Origin: Bacteroidales bacterium UBA1205
Lineage (GTDB): Bacteria > Bacteroidota > Bacteroidia > Bacteroidales > WCHB1-69
NCBI GenBank assembly: GCA_002309615.1
Contig: DBXT01000082.1
Coordinates: forward strand, 1 to 24,639
Direction of reading: 5' to 3'
DNA: 24,639 nt
In this document: piece by piece, positions 16,301-22,516 of the stretch
How the letters are laid out: each line of letters starts with the position of its first letter
Numbering within the stretch: the first letter of the stretch is position 1
Notes under the pieces: model-generated
What the model saw: only the letters and a program-made list of their open reading frames with translations
Told to the model about the DNA's origin: nothing
Databases searched by the model: none
Program-made: the position numbers and the translations under genes

Positions 16301-18562
16301 AGCATTTTTGTAATTGCCGCTATTGGTAGCATAATTACCACTACTCATTGCAGAAGTACCTGTGGTTACATATGCTTTAGCCCACAAGGCTTCAAATTCC
16401 ACTTCGTTGCCTTCTTGGCTGGAAGTAACAAATTCTATCTCTTGGTCGGCATATAGGATGATACCGTTAGCGATATTGGCACTGGTATAAGTGGTATTGC
16501 CCACCTTAATGCTTAAACCATTGCTCAAGCTCTTCACACGCCAAGCATAGAAGCCACGGTAATGATTGTCGCCTGTTGTACCGACAGTGTAAGATTGTGA
16601 AGCGCCTTGAGAATAATTTGAAGAACTACAAGTTACAGTGCTAGTCTCATTATTGTATGTTGCAGTGATGGTGCTATATTGTCTCCCTATTCCAATAATA
16701 CCATTACTTCTTCCTCTTGCAAAAAGAGTAATTTGTGTTCCGTCTTTTACTGTAAGAGGTGTTGAGGTAGATGAAGAACTTTCCCAAGTTCGTTGAATTC
16801 CATTAGCATCAAAATAAGTTACGCGAATAAGACCATTGTTTCCATAAACGCTACCGGAGATATTCACTTGGCTTGTGGTCACTTGTGCAGTTCCATAGGT
16901 AGGTCTTTTTTGGAAGGGGTTGGGAATCATGGTATAAGGATAGTTGCCAGAGCCGTCTTCCTCGGCATTTTCCAAGGTTTTCAAATAGATGAATTGGTTT
17001 TCGTTTTCACCTACGTTTTCACCTACGTTTACAGCTACAGCAGAACCGGCTACAGGTTTATCAAAAGCTGTATTGGGAATATTATTGGCAGCTGTATTAG
17101 TAGAAGTCATGGTATTGTTACCATAACCGTAATAAGTTATCTTTACATCCGCAGGTTTTAGGCTGTGGATAGGAGATTCTTCTTTATAATAACTCCAAGA
17201 GTGGTCTTCGCGGTCGTCCAAGAAAACGGTGGAGCCAAATACACCGCCACTGATAGCATTACCGTCTTCATCTTTGGGCATATATACAAAAACGGTTTTG
17301 GCATCTTGGTAGCCGGAGCCGTCCATGTGGGCTACTGCCGTAATGGTGGTACCAACCGGAATATCGCTTAAAGATAGAGGACTCTTACCATTGCCGTCAT
17401 TGTTGGTAGAAGATGGCAAGGTGCCGTCCAAAGTATAATAAATGGTAGCATCACCCCATTCACAAGTAATGGAGCCACTGCCTAAACCGTCATTCTCACC
17501 TTGCTTGCCTGCCACATTAATAACAGGAGCGGGAGTATAAACGGTGCCAAAATATTCTGTAGCCTCAGTTGAGAAATTATTTTCACAAACGGTACCTTGG
17601 GTAACCACTCTCAAAGTACAAGGTTGTGTCAAGGTAATGATTGTGTCGTCTTTTGCTCTATAAGCGGCAGCTCCTGTAGGATCGTTGTTGTCGGTGGTAA
17701 AACGTACATACCAAGTATCGTTAAGACTACCGGGCTTTCTGGCTTCTATTTTTACATTGTTAGTGTTTTCTATACGTGTAATATAAGGAGTATTAGGATG
17801 TGTCATCTCCGTGTTGAATGTATAGTCAAATTCTTCAGAAGCAACATTATTTTCTACCGTGATGGCTCTCACCCTAGTAGTTGCAGTAATGACAATAGGA
17901 TTATTAGAATTATTTTCATCGTATTTTGGACTATTAACGGTAGGTATAGAGCCGTCTATAGTATAATGTATATCTCCTTTAGAAGTGGAGAGCAAGTGAA
18001 CAAAATTGGCACAAGCTTCCTTTACACCAACAGGAGCTTGAGGAGCATAGTTAATAGGACTATTGTTTTTATCAACGGTTCCCAATTCCACGGTGGCTTC
18101 CCAACCGGCATCACGATAGGTACCATTAGAATGGAATCTAATAGTCATATCACCTTTTGACATCACAGAGAACGTGCCAAAAGTGGTAGAGTATTGTGTA
18201 GTCGTAAGGTCGGCTATCAGAGCACCTGTTGCATTGGTATCTGTACCTTCAAATATTCTAAGGTTATCATCGTTAATGAGCAAAGTTCTAAACGTTACTT
18301 TGATACCCTTGTCAGAGCCTTGTGGCACTTTTAGGACAAGCGTATGGGTCTCATTGTGCTGATACATGGTTTTCCACCTATAATCATTTATAGGGTCTTC
18401 TTCAATGGTAAATTCTTCTTCACCGCCGGAGTCAAAGAAGTAGTAAGTTTTACCTTCACCGATATTTACGGAACCGGTATGCATTTTAATTTCGCTTTGT
18501 GCCATCACCCTCACGGAGAATAGCATCAAAAAAACTAAAGAAAAATACTTTAAAGTCTTCAT
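10328..18562 (-). CDS. Giant (2744 aa) T9SS-secreted surface protein with CUB-like, chitobiase-type and VYGG-repeat regions
   Basis: Residues 1-22 are a signal peptide (MKTLKYFSLVFLMLFSVRVMAQ). About 23-160 is a CUB-like domain (NLRIFEGTDTNATG, MTIRFHSNGTYRDAGWEATV). Three chitobiase/hexosaminidase C-terminal-type beta modules follow near residues 200, 287 and 377, marked by HYTIDGSIPT, RFTTDNNDPT and YYTLDGTLPS. Residues about 1000-1550 are a long run of degenerate Gly-rich repeats (GGxVxGSVYGGxNxGxV, ITGGEVLGNVFGGGYG) that read like a beta-helix or other solenoid. About 2564-2665 is the Bacteroidota module starting LPVELLYFHA, then WATASETNNEYFTIERS. The last ~76 residues (DIDLYPVPARDMVNI ... 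AGAYIVKVTTETG ... KLIVR) are a type A T9SS sorting domain, so the protein is exported by PorSS and fixed to, or released from, the surface. A role in adhesion or extracellular matrix is inferred; no catalytic domain is visible. Confidence 0.92.
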   Translation of the reverse strand: MKTLKYFSLVFLMLFSVRVMAQSEIKMHTGSVNIGEGKTYYFFDSGGEEEFTIEEDPINDYRWKTMYQHNETHTLVLKVPQGSDKGIKVTFRTLLINDDNLRIFEGTDTNATGALIADLTTTQYSTTFGTFSVMSKGDMTIRFHSNGTYRDAGWEATVELGTVDKNNSPINYAPQAPVGVKEACANFVHLLSTSKGDIHYTIDGSIPTVNSPKYDENNSNNPIVITATTRVRAITVENNVASEEFDYTFNTEMTHPNTPYITRIENTNNVKIEARKPGSLNDTWYVRFTTDNNDPTGAAAYRAKDDTIITLTQPCTLRVVTQGTVCENNFSTEATEYFGTVYTPAPVINVAGKQGENDGLGSGSITCEWGDATIYYTLDGTLPSSTNNDGNGKSPLSLSDIPVGTTITAVAHMDGSGYQDAKTVFVYMPKDEDGNAISGGVFGSTVFLDDREDHSWSYYKEESPIHSLKPADVKITYYGYGNNTMTSTNTAANNIPNTAFDKPVAGSAVAVNVGENVGENENQFIYLKTLENAEEDGSGNYPYTMIPNPFQKRPTYGTAQVTTSQVNISGSVYGNNGLIRVTYFDANGIQRTWESSSSTSTPLTVKDGTQITLFARGRSNGIIGIGRQYSTITATYNNETSTVTCSSSNYSQGASQSYTVGTTGDNHYRGFYAWRVKSLSNGLSIKVGNTTYTSANIANGIILYADQEIEFVTSSQEGNEVEFEALWAKAYVTTGTSAMSSGNYATNSGNYKNAYERNFHVVTSLPTHGTYPYTITTINPDGSGTAGTITLGSDYTCSNDVKFENMTLSSNSTRTITGAGNDLIFGRGVSTSGTFNVFGRNSDANIALSYTIRIENGTWNNIYFAGQGKTYSNTVSVKGVLGCDYDRAKSDNSKLRVFGNTSQNNQGEYTNGQIYGGTTLTFSGSGNRNNLTFDYIVKSGKLQDNRLGSAKGDEAFYLGSSQAGGGNLQYIGKRRIIVEGGELASIAAGMNNVSTDYGVNDGTWAVMVRIKGGIVRGSVYGAAAFAQAVGDRVMIFTGGTINGWVAGGCNGYKTGSGGTLTGDTKLYIGGKTHIEHTESDPDIATSKGGNVFGAGSGYSNQYAIGEVSNSTVVVADNAVVSRGVYGGGNYGYITTGGQSDIYVLGGTIGNVYGGANQRSGEKVNIYMQGGNVTGSVYGGSNVNGTVTGPVIMNITGGEVLGNVFGGGYGKDTRVSGDITINIGEENSENAPVIGTRDEDGNLTEGGNVYGGSALGLVNTNGGNAASANKEIKLTVYAGSINNVFGGGLGDATNKANVGKVTVNIEGGKINKVFGCNDLNGAPQGMVIVNFNGGEAVDVYGGGYKADYRTTGCYPTVNITGGKVTNNVFGGGSLAEVNKTIVNMTDGEATRVFAGAEGETATKTLVYGNKTFNMKGGSAITVYGGSFTCQDQDYSFVNISGGRVKTHVFGSGYFGGMSGSCFVYIGKNAIEKAPNYGLNGDKGTHNIENPLWIEGNVYAGADWGTYDPNKGFGDATIEGDADIYIDGLGYNNEHGKSGKYIILGGSVYGSGTSCKSTDKNHRIIVRNYGNMTYPSMTRSLKSIQQATELMIDNSNIDFVGQGDITSMDPTVEYGMCNIGTIYAANGSNMALSKPMDMVKKLGSYTCADVYATEPSFTTNGYTTPSNGVVINNGGYLRVRYYDETDTRNEYGELQGYFYMREPGDDAGINNEGYIFARPKYLAGKGEEYMWSGETVAQTSTVDVFAEDGGFVAFTDNSEKNTFDADGLRVRGAAVQMAYTNRTNKPTSVRDDEDDNNTDYRFWRYEPATFPISTRDIVFVVSTKEDTDPDNDNFLTTSEEVQLPPALGNHKYYITDLTWGVDGKDCTPASTTQQTDGKWQYFDYKANPQKFDEKTAPTDEDKEEYYGNPNSTFGFLMQFAGNLENTNHTPKILDNESYASYYKDYAHELTEVNSGNSTDLPTLAFLVTYSDRITQNEMWSEARLVIDEVEEIEDEVTHEITRTTKQRIYLNISVTTVTTFGKDVETYVYASTVGTKISTYTAQLTLPTFGLTDASLYKADFKVTGTDNQFAQTVPVQIVQDNKVGVENESGMALKFYAAANDDNTDGWKNKGNEGNPSQAVNYDFKTVTSGSLLGAADGRKYTTIAFELKYDPRELATIDEYKIGQHYVGDLVITMGVNNILEDPKDFKTFDIIVHVYITGSTKFYYLDGVAGRDGNTGMFPDQAKRTLNGILNANGYTANDPIFVVNGVAPNTNSTLTWDANKFAGTGAGKGQVQVYRYPGGHYLSNGLTTLNNFDNTMFKGQMVNVPEGTQFIMHNVRLSGGSDLDENEEYNPLYNEDKQTSNPLEANYPLISIADGATVTITNSALVYNNNKNTNTTTALAGAIENNGTLTVDSITIENNLANGKKIGVYQNGDMDLYKGPIIVADQVYMTDKHYMTASKGQLNENSLFSDIMVYLDPEITDLTHYSGRVIVRYTGYEPTAPDAPFWKTIDPATGKPYKSTMLKSRKVAPEYESYKYELDEDLTEKEFLLANGGSELVLPYIVDAMKEEYAPTVNDIIMYRTDANLPVELLYFHATCMGDAVQFEWATASETNNEYFTIERSTDAVNYEEVARIQGAGTTSQRSDYSFMADNNSSSMTYYRLRQTDIDGKYEIFAPVALQCSAEQATDIDLYPVPARDMVNIISNGENMSRVEVYTIQGSRIMSREAEGTRTQINVSTFAAGAYIVKVTTETGVTISRKLIVR

Positions 18563-18626
18563 CTAATTTTGTTTTTTGTTTATTAGTACTAATTTATTAT
18601 TTACAAAAATTACGTTTTCCGCACTG

Positions 18627-18635
18627 CAAATACTA
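18627..18635 (-). promoter_or_regulatory. Possible -7 box (TAGTATTTG) for the giant protein gene
   Basis: TAGTATTTG departs from TAnnTTTG by one extra base. A TTG stands 21 nt upstream on the minus strand. It lies 65 nt before the ATG at 18562. Confidence 0.3.
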
Positions 18636-18657
18636 TGCCGTATGTGCAAATGGCAGC

Positions 18658-18710
18658 AATAATTTACCAACAATTCCCGACATTGCATGGCGGGTGCGTT
18701 GTAAATTATT
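18658..18710. repeat. 53-bp interrupted inverted repeat upstream of the giant gene
   Basis: AATAATTTAC (18658-18667) pairs perfectly with GTAAATTATT (18701-18710). After a bulged C, AAC (18669-18671) pairs with GTT (18698-18700), and inner CCCG (18676-18679) pairs with CGGG (18691-18694). It lies just upstream of the suggested promoter. A second, 12-bp palindrome GCAAATATTTGC is at 18735-18746. Either could be a regulator site or a leader fold. Confidence 0.45.
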
Positions 18711-18883
18711 AGCATACAACATTTTGCACAAAATGCAAATATTTGCAGTACAAAAGACAAATGTATATAAAAAATCAATACAAATACACAAGAATGGAAA
18801 ATTATTTTTTTGGGTGGGCGGTGTGAGGGGGTAATTGTATAGATGGATTACATTATATTAATATATATCAGGATTGTAATTTT

Positions 18884-19377
18884 GTAGGGACGATGCACAC
18901 ATCGTCCTTACATGGTTGCAATTTGTGAAATGGATTTTATTTGTAGGGACGCGCCATGGCACGTCCCTATGGGTGGAATATTGGATGGGGTTTTATGATA
19001 TTGGTATTTTGCGGGGACGATGTGCACATCGTCCCTACATCCGAATGGGAAATATTGGGATTTGGTATGGAATTTTGTTGCAATGGAATTAGATAATAAT
19101 TTTTTGTGGTGCATATTTCCATAATTTATATTATTTTGAAATTATTTTTTTGTAAGGACGCACCATGGCACATCCCTACGGGGATGGGATTTTGGATGGG
19201 AATTTATGATAATTGTTTTTTGTGTGGGACGATGTTCACATCGTCCTTACATGGTTCAATTTGTGAAATGGATTTCATTGTGGGGACGCGCCATGGCACG
19301 TCCCTACGGGTGGGGATTTCGGGTGGAAATTTGTGTTAATTGGTATTTTGCGGGGACGATGTACACATCGTCCTTAC
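18884..19377. repeat. Array of seven 28-bp REP palindromes, two core types strictly alternating
   Basis: Palindromes start at 18884, 18943, 19011, 19152, 19223, 19280 and 19350, and each is about 28 bp. All have feet close to GTAGGGACG and CGTCCCTAC. Cores 1, 3, 5 and 7 are type A (ATGTnCACAT); cores 2, 4 and 6 are type B (CGCCATGGCA). Spacers also repeat: A-to-B spacers are ~30 nt (ATGGTT..AATTTGTGAAATGG), and B-to-A spacers are ~40 nt ending GGTATTTT. The period A-B-A is exactly 127 nt for 18884-19011 and 19223-19350. This is the bacterial interspersed mosaic element (BIME) type of layout. GTAG at the foot is the tetranucleotide recognised by REP-associated transposases. Confidence 0.85.
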
Positions 19378-19393
19378 ATCCGAATGGGAAATT

Positions 19394-19975
19394 TTAAAAT
19401 AATTCATCATATTCCCATTGTGCCACATTGTTTTCAATATATTTTGCAATGCGATTCATTTCATTACGGTTGCGGATGATATGGTCGTAAAACCGTGTTT
19501 GCCACGCAAACGGAATTCGGTGTTGGCGGGCGTAACGGGTGATGGATTGTTTGAATCCACCTATCATTGTTGATAATCGCCCCTGAAAATTGGCAATTTT
19601 TTGCATATTTTCATTTTTATCATTCATGGTTTTTCGCCATGATTTTTTATTCATTTGTAGGGACGCGCCATGGCACGTCCCTACAGGGATTTCTTCCATA
19701 TTTTTGTCTATCATTACAATCAAATGAATATGATTCGGCATAATTACGAATAATGGTACCTGTGCATATAGGTTATGCATGGGTATTTGTTTTATACATT
19801 GTTCTGCATATTCCCCCAATGCCGACAATTGCATTGTACCGTCAAAAATTTCGCCGAAATGATGTTCGCGTTTTTTTGTACAAATGGTGATGAAATATTC
19901 ACCGCCGTTGTAATCATGCCATGTGGCACGGGCAGTATCGTTACGGTATTTGTTACGGAATAATTCGTCGGACAT
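19394..19975 (-). CDS. REP-associated tyrosine transposase (RAYT, Y1/IS200-like HUH)
   Basis: 193 aa, an intact frame. It is a Y1-type HUH endonuclease domain. YFITICTKKREHHFG (residues 27-41) is the first strand block. MQLSALGEYAEQCI follows, then VIMPNHIHLIVMI with the metal-binding HxH at H82 and H84. The C-terminal block is WQTRFYDHIIRNRNEMNRIAKYIENN, where Y179 is the likely nucleophile. RAYTs are single-copy domesticated relatives of IS200/IS605 transposases that bind and cut REP hairpins starting with GTAG. The gene is bounded by such palindromes at 19350-19377 and 20024-20051, and one more (19657-19684) is translated in frame as residues about 98-107 (VGTCHGASLQ) in the linker before the C-terminal helix. 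The -7 box TATTTTTG lies 15 nt upstream (19990-19997). Family assignment is secure; activity is not proven. Confidence 0.93.
   Translation of the reverse strand: MSDELFRNKYRNDTARATWHDYNGGEYFITICTKKREHHFGEIFDGTMQLSALGEYAEQCIKQIPMHNLYAQVPLFVIMPNHIHLIVMIDKNMEEIPVGTCHGASLQMNKKSWRKTMNDKNENMQKIANFQGRLSTMIGGFKQSITRYARQHRIPFAWQTRFYDHIIRNRNEMNRIAKYIENNVAQWEYDELF
19657..19684. repeat. REP palindrome (type B core) inside the RAYT reading frame
   Basis: GTAGGGACG, then CGCCATGGCA, then CGTCCCTAC. It is perfect in feet and core, lies wholly within the RAYT coding sequence, and keeps the frame open. Confidence 0.9.
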
Positions 19976-19989
19976 TTTTAATTTTTTTG

Positions 19990-19997
19990 CAAAAATA
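19990..19997 (-). promoter_or_regulatory. -7 box (TATTTTTG) for the RAYT gene
   Basis: TATTTTTG on the minus strand matches TAnnTTTG, 15 nt before the ATG at 19975. The leader would be only about 8 nt. No -33 TTG is seen. Confidence 0.35.
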
Positions 19998-20023
19998 CAA
20001 AAAAAGTCGTTTCATCTCATTTT

Positions 20024-20051
20024 ATAGAGATGTTTCATGAAACGTCTCTAC
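20024..20051. repeat. 28-bp REP-like palindrome (core TTTCATGAAA) upstream of the RAYT gene
   Basis: ATAGAGATG, then TTTCATGAAA, then CGTCTCTAC; the left foot is mutated from GTAGAGACG. With 19350-19377 it brackets the transposase gene. Confidence 0.8.
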
Positions 20052-20096
20052 GTCACCGGCGAAAATTCCGGCGGATATACATATATATTTATATCA

Positions 20097-20115
20097 GTGC
20101 GGACCTCATCCGCAC
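20097..20115. repeat. Hairpin GTGCGGA / TCCGCAC downstream of tsaE
   Basis: A 7-bp perfect stem with a 5-nt loop, 30 nt past the tsaE stop on the minus strand. No run of T follows (GATATAAATATATAT), so a terminator role is doubtful. It may be another small palindromic repeat. Confidence 0.45.
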
Positions 20116-20144
20116 GGCACACATTTATATCATCCTAAAAAATT

Positions 20145-20555
20145 TTAAAATTCGAAAATCCGGAAATTGTTATTATCCGTGGTAATATTGATATTGATGC
20201 AATCTTCGGGCAACAATGCATCCACTATTTCCGCCCATTCTATAAAACAATAATTTCCGCTGTACAGGTATTCTTCCAGACCTATATTATAGGCATCTTC
20301 AATATTTTTCAGCCGGTAGCAATCGAAATGGTAAATACATGTATTTTCGGGCAAATCATATTGGTTGACTATGGCAAAGGTCGGGCTGGAGACTTCGCTT
20401 TTACTGCCGAGCACTTCTGCCATGGCATGCATGAAGGTGGTTTTACCCGCTCCCATTTGTCCTCGCAGGGCAAACACCCGGTGTCGGGGGTATAGTTGCA
20501 ATATTTCCTTTGCTATTAGAGGAAGGTCTTGTATGTTTTGGCAAATAATTTTCAT
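20145..20555 (-). CDS. tsaE: tRNA N6-threonylcarbamoyladenosine biosynthesis ATPase TsaE
   Basis: 136 aa, normal length. TsaE is the ATPase that works with TsaB and TsaD to transfer the threonylcarbamoyl group to A37 of ANN-decoding tRNAs. Walker A is GQMGAGKTT (residues 32-40). The switch-like motif SSPTF is at 56-60, followed by HFDCYRL (76-82) and IEWAE (105-109) with the conserved acidic and Trp residues of the family. The start at 20555 gives the usual N-terminus. It lies downstream of ftcD on the same strand, but a strong terminator ends only 7 nt before the ATG. Transcription must come from readthrough or from a promoter inside or at the end of ftcD; I see none. Identification is secure. 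Confidence 0.95.
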   Translation of the reverse strand: MKIICQNIQDLPLIAKEILQLYPRHRVFALRGQMGAGKTTFMHAMAEVLGSKSEVSSPTFAIVNQYDLPENTCIYHFDCYRLKNIEDAYNIGLEEYLYSGNYCFIEWAEIVDALLPEDCININITTDNNNFRIFEF

Positions 20556-20562
20556 AGGCGAT

Positions 20563-20606
20563 AAAAAAAAGCTGTAAAAAAGCGGGGATTCGCTTTTTTA
20601 CAGCTT
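20563..20606 (-). terminator. Rho-independent terminator between ftcD and tsaE
   Basis: A perfect 16-bp stem AAGCTGTAAAAAAGCG (20569-20584) / CGCTTTTTTACAGCTT (20591-20606) with a 6-nt loop. On the minus strand the stem runs into eight T (20570-20563). It begins 10 nt past the ftcD stop and ends 7 nt before the tsaE start. Confidence 0.85.
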
Positions 20607-20615
20607 GCCGGCCGG

Positions 20616-22310
20616 TTATATTTTAGCATTTACCATGCTTAGTATTTCGCTTTCTTTTTGTTGTGCCTTAGCGGCCATCTCTGCGGCCTGTTGCAGCACG
20701 GTATCGACAAACTGTTTGTCTTTAAGCGATGCTGCGTTTATTTTTACATTCAAAAATGCTCCCAGCACAGCCGAGCGGGCACACAGGGCACCCACACCTG
20801 CATCGGTAACGGAGTTGGGGTTACCTATCTCCACCATTTTTTCGCATATCTCAAATACTTCAAAGGCTTTTTTCATGGTACGGAAAGGAACCTCTATAGC
20901 GTATTTGGTAGCTGCTTGTATGGCTGCGGAGCGGGCATTCTTTTCTTCCTCCGTATTTTTCGGCATGCCGAAGGCATCCATTATTTTATTAAAAGAGCGG
21001 GTGTCTTCATCCACCAAAAACAAGAGTTCGTCTTTGATGGCTTGTCCTTTTTCCGCCCATACGGAGAAGGTCTCCCATTGGTCGTCCCATCCCGGCTTGT
21101 GAGATGAAAGGTTGGCAACCATGGTACCCAAAGCGGCTCCCAACGCACCCATATATGCCGATATGGAACCGCCGCCCGGGGCAGGGCTCTCGCTTGCTGT
21201 CTCATTGGCAAAACCTATACAGGTCATATCCACCAATTTCTTTTCTTTGTTGTCGGCTTCCAACAGGTATTCTATTACTTTTTCCTGCGGGTTGAAAGGC
21301 TTCAGGTCGTCCAGACCCATGGATTTAACGGCTATTTTAATAATCTCCTCTTCCGAAACACCTAAAGAGCGTTGTTGTTTGGCTAAATAGAATTTTCCTG
21401 CGTCTATCAATACTTTTTTAGGTATTAACCCCACTATCTCCACACCGGTAACCCTTACCCCGCGAAGGGCGGCGCATCTGCTCACCTCTTCAAAGGCGGT
21501 GTGCAGAGAAGTAACGGATATGTTGGTCATATTCATGCTCACCTGTGCTATGCCGTATTCTGCTATATACCAGCCTATGGCTTTGGTGGCTTTAAGGGTG
21601 CCGGGTATCATGACAGGGTTGCCGTTTTCATCTTTCAGCACCTTTCCTGTCACACTGCCGCCTTCTCTTTTCGGGCGACCTTTTTCCCTTACGTCAAAAG
21701 CTATCGCATTGGCTCTTCGGGTGGAGGTGGTGTTCAAATTATAGTTTACGGCTATCAAAAAATCTCTGGCGCCAACGGCGGTGGCACCGGATTTGGCAAC
21801 GGAATCGGTGAATGCACAAGGACCGAAATCAGGCTTCCATTCCGTGGTGCATATTCTTTCGTTCAAAGCTTCGTATTCCCCTTGACGACAGTTGGCTAAA
21901 TTACGACGGATGTCTTGGAAGGCTGCATTTTCGTAACAAAAAACAGGTATAGACAACTCTTTTCCCACTCTTTCGGCTAATTTACGAGCGTATGTCACAG
22001 TCTCTTCCATGGTGATGCCGGCAACGGGCACCAAAGGACATACATCGGTGGCACCAAAACGAGGATGATCGCCTTTGTGATGTCGCATATCTATCAATTC
22101 TTGGGCTTTCTTGATACAACGAAAAGCGGCTTCGCACACTTCGTTCGGGGTACCTACAAAGGTAACAACGGTACGGTTGGTGGTGCTACCTGGATCCACA
22201 TCCAATAATTTCACTCCTTCCACTGTCTCAACCTGAGCCACTATCTGGTTGATAATATTCATGTCGCGTCCTTCACTGAAATTAGGAACACATTCTATTA
22301 ATTGTTTCAT
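20616..22310 (-). CDS. ftcD: Bifunctional glutamate formimidoyltransferase / formimidoyltetrahydrofolate cyclodeaminase
   Basis: 564 aa, a fusion of two enzymes. Residues 1-~300 are the formimidoyltransferase: CVPNFSEGRD at 7-16, HHKGDHPRFGATDVCPLVP at 77-95 with the catalytic H82 (same number as in the pig enzyme), then VGARDFLIAVNYNL. It moves the formimino group from formiminoglutamate (histidine breakdown) to tetrahydrofolate. Residues ~345-564 are the cyclodeaminase: FANETASESPAPGGGSISAYMGALGAALGTMVANL, then helical segments, releasing ammonia and forming 5,10-methenyl-THF. Length and domain order equal the animal and Bacteroidota fusion enzymes. No hutHUI gene is in the window. A TACCTTTG box lies 33 nt upstream, and a strong terminator follows the stop, so it is transcribed alone. 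Identification is secure. Confidence 0.96.
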   Translation of the reverse strand: MKQLIECVPNFSEGRDMNIINQIVAQVETVEGVKLLDVDPGSTTNRTVVTFVGTPNEVCEAAFRCIKKAQELIDMRHHKGDHPRFGATDVCPLVPVAGITMEETVTYARKLAERVGKELSIPVFCYENAAFQDIRRNLANCRQGEYEALNERICTTEWKPDFGPCAFTDSVAKSGATAVGARDFLIAVNYNLNTTSTRRANAIAFDVREKGRPKREGGSVTGKVLKDENGNPVMIPGTLKATKAIGWYIAEYGIAQVSMNMTNISVTSLHTAFEEVSRCAALRGVRVTGVEIVGLIPKKVLIDAGKFYLAKQQRSLGVSEEEIIKIAVKSMGLDDLKPFNPQEKVIEYLLEADNKEKKLVDMTCIGFANETASESPAPGGGSISAYMGALGAALGTMVANLSSHKPGWDDQWETFSVWAEKGQAIKDELLFLVDEDTRSFNKIMDAFGMPKNTEEEKNARSAAIQAATKYAIEVPFRTMKKAFEVFEICEKMVEIGNPNSVTDAGVGALCARSAVLGAFLNVKINAASLKDKQFVDTVLQQAAEMAAKAQQKESEILSMVNAKI

Positions 22311-22342
22311 ATATCGTATTTTTTATTATTCTTAAATTTTTG

Positions 22343-22350
22343 CAAAGGTA
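22343..22350 (-). promoter_or_regulatory. -7 box (TACCTTTG) for ftcD
   Basis: TACCTTTG on the minus strand matches TAnnTTTG, 33 nt before the ATG at 22310. The surrounding GCAAAGGTAnCATTTTTT also occurs at 22522-22539. Confidence 0.5.
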
Positions 22351-22432
22351 TCATTTTTTATGTTTCCATAAAACAAAATTAATGTTCCTCGCCGAGGAAA
22401 ATATTATTTACGCCAACGGGAGGACTGTAAAT

Positions 22433-22457
22433 AAAAAAAGGGGAGGAATCTCCCCTT
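22433..22457 (-). terminator. Orphan rho-independent terminator
   Basis: AAGGGGAG-(4 nt)-CTCCCCTT, then a T-run on the minus strand (22439-22433). The nearest minus-strand gene lies downstream of it (ftcD), so it ends some other transcript. Confidence 0.7.
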
Positions 22458-22516
22458 GCTTGTAACATTTATAATTTTCAAAAAAAATTATGAAAAAAAA
22501 AACAATATTTTGTATG
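22433..22516 (-). ncRNA. Candidate ~85-nt small RNA or orphan transcript ahead of ftcD
   Basis: A -7 box (TACCTTTG, 22530-22523) is followed about 65 nt later on the minus strand by a perfect terminator: stem GGGGAG / CTCCCC with two extra A-T pairs, loop of 4, then seven T (22439-22433). Between them is an AT hairpin (ATAATTTT / AAAATTAT). No gene of useful length lies between, and no minus-strand gene lies upstream for this terminator to serve. The 22311-22681 gap otherwise holds only the ftcD and CDF promoters. Confidence 0.35.

Larger units (their letters stand above)
18563..18883. promoter_or_regulatory. Upstream region of the giant gene, no gene seen
   Basis: Between the giant gene and the REP array I see only the weak promoter (18627-18635), the inverted repeat (18658-18710), the palindrome GCAAATATTTGC (18735-18746) and AT-rich DNA. 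The 111-codon + strand frame across 18499-18834 overlaps the giant gene's signal peptide and has no family features. Confidence 0.5.

Noticed and set aside
18499..18834. 111-codon + strand frame
   Set aside because: Overlaps the signal peptide of the giant gene and its promoter region; no recognisable features.
18884..19377. CRISPR array
   Set aside because: The 28-bp units are full palindromes of two alternating kinds, and their spacers are similar to each other rather than unique.
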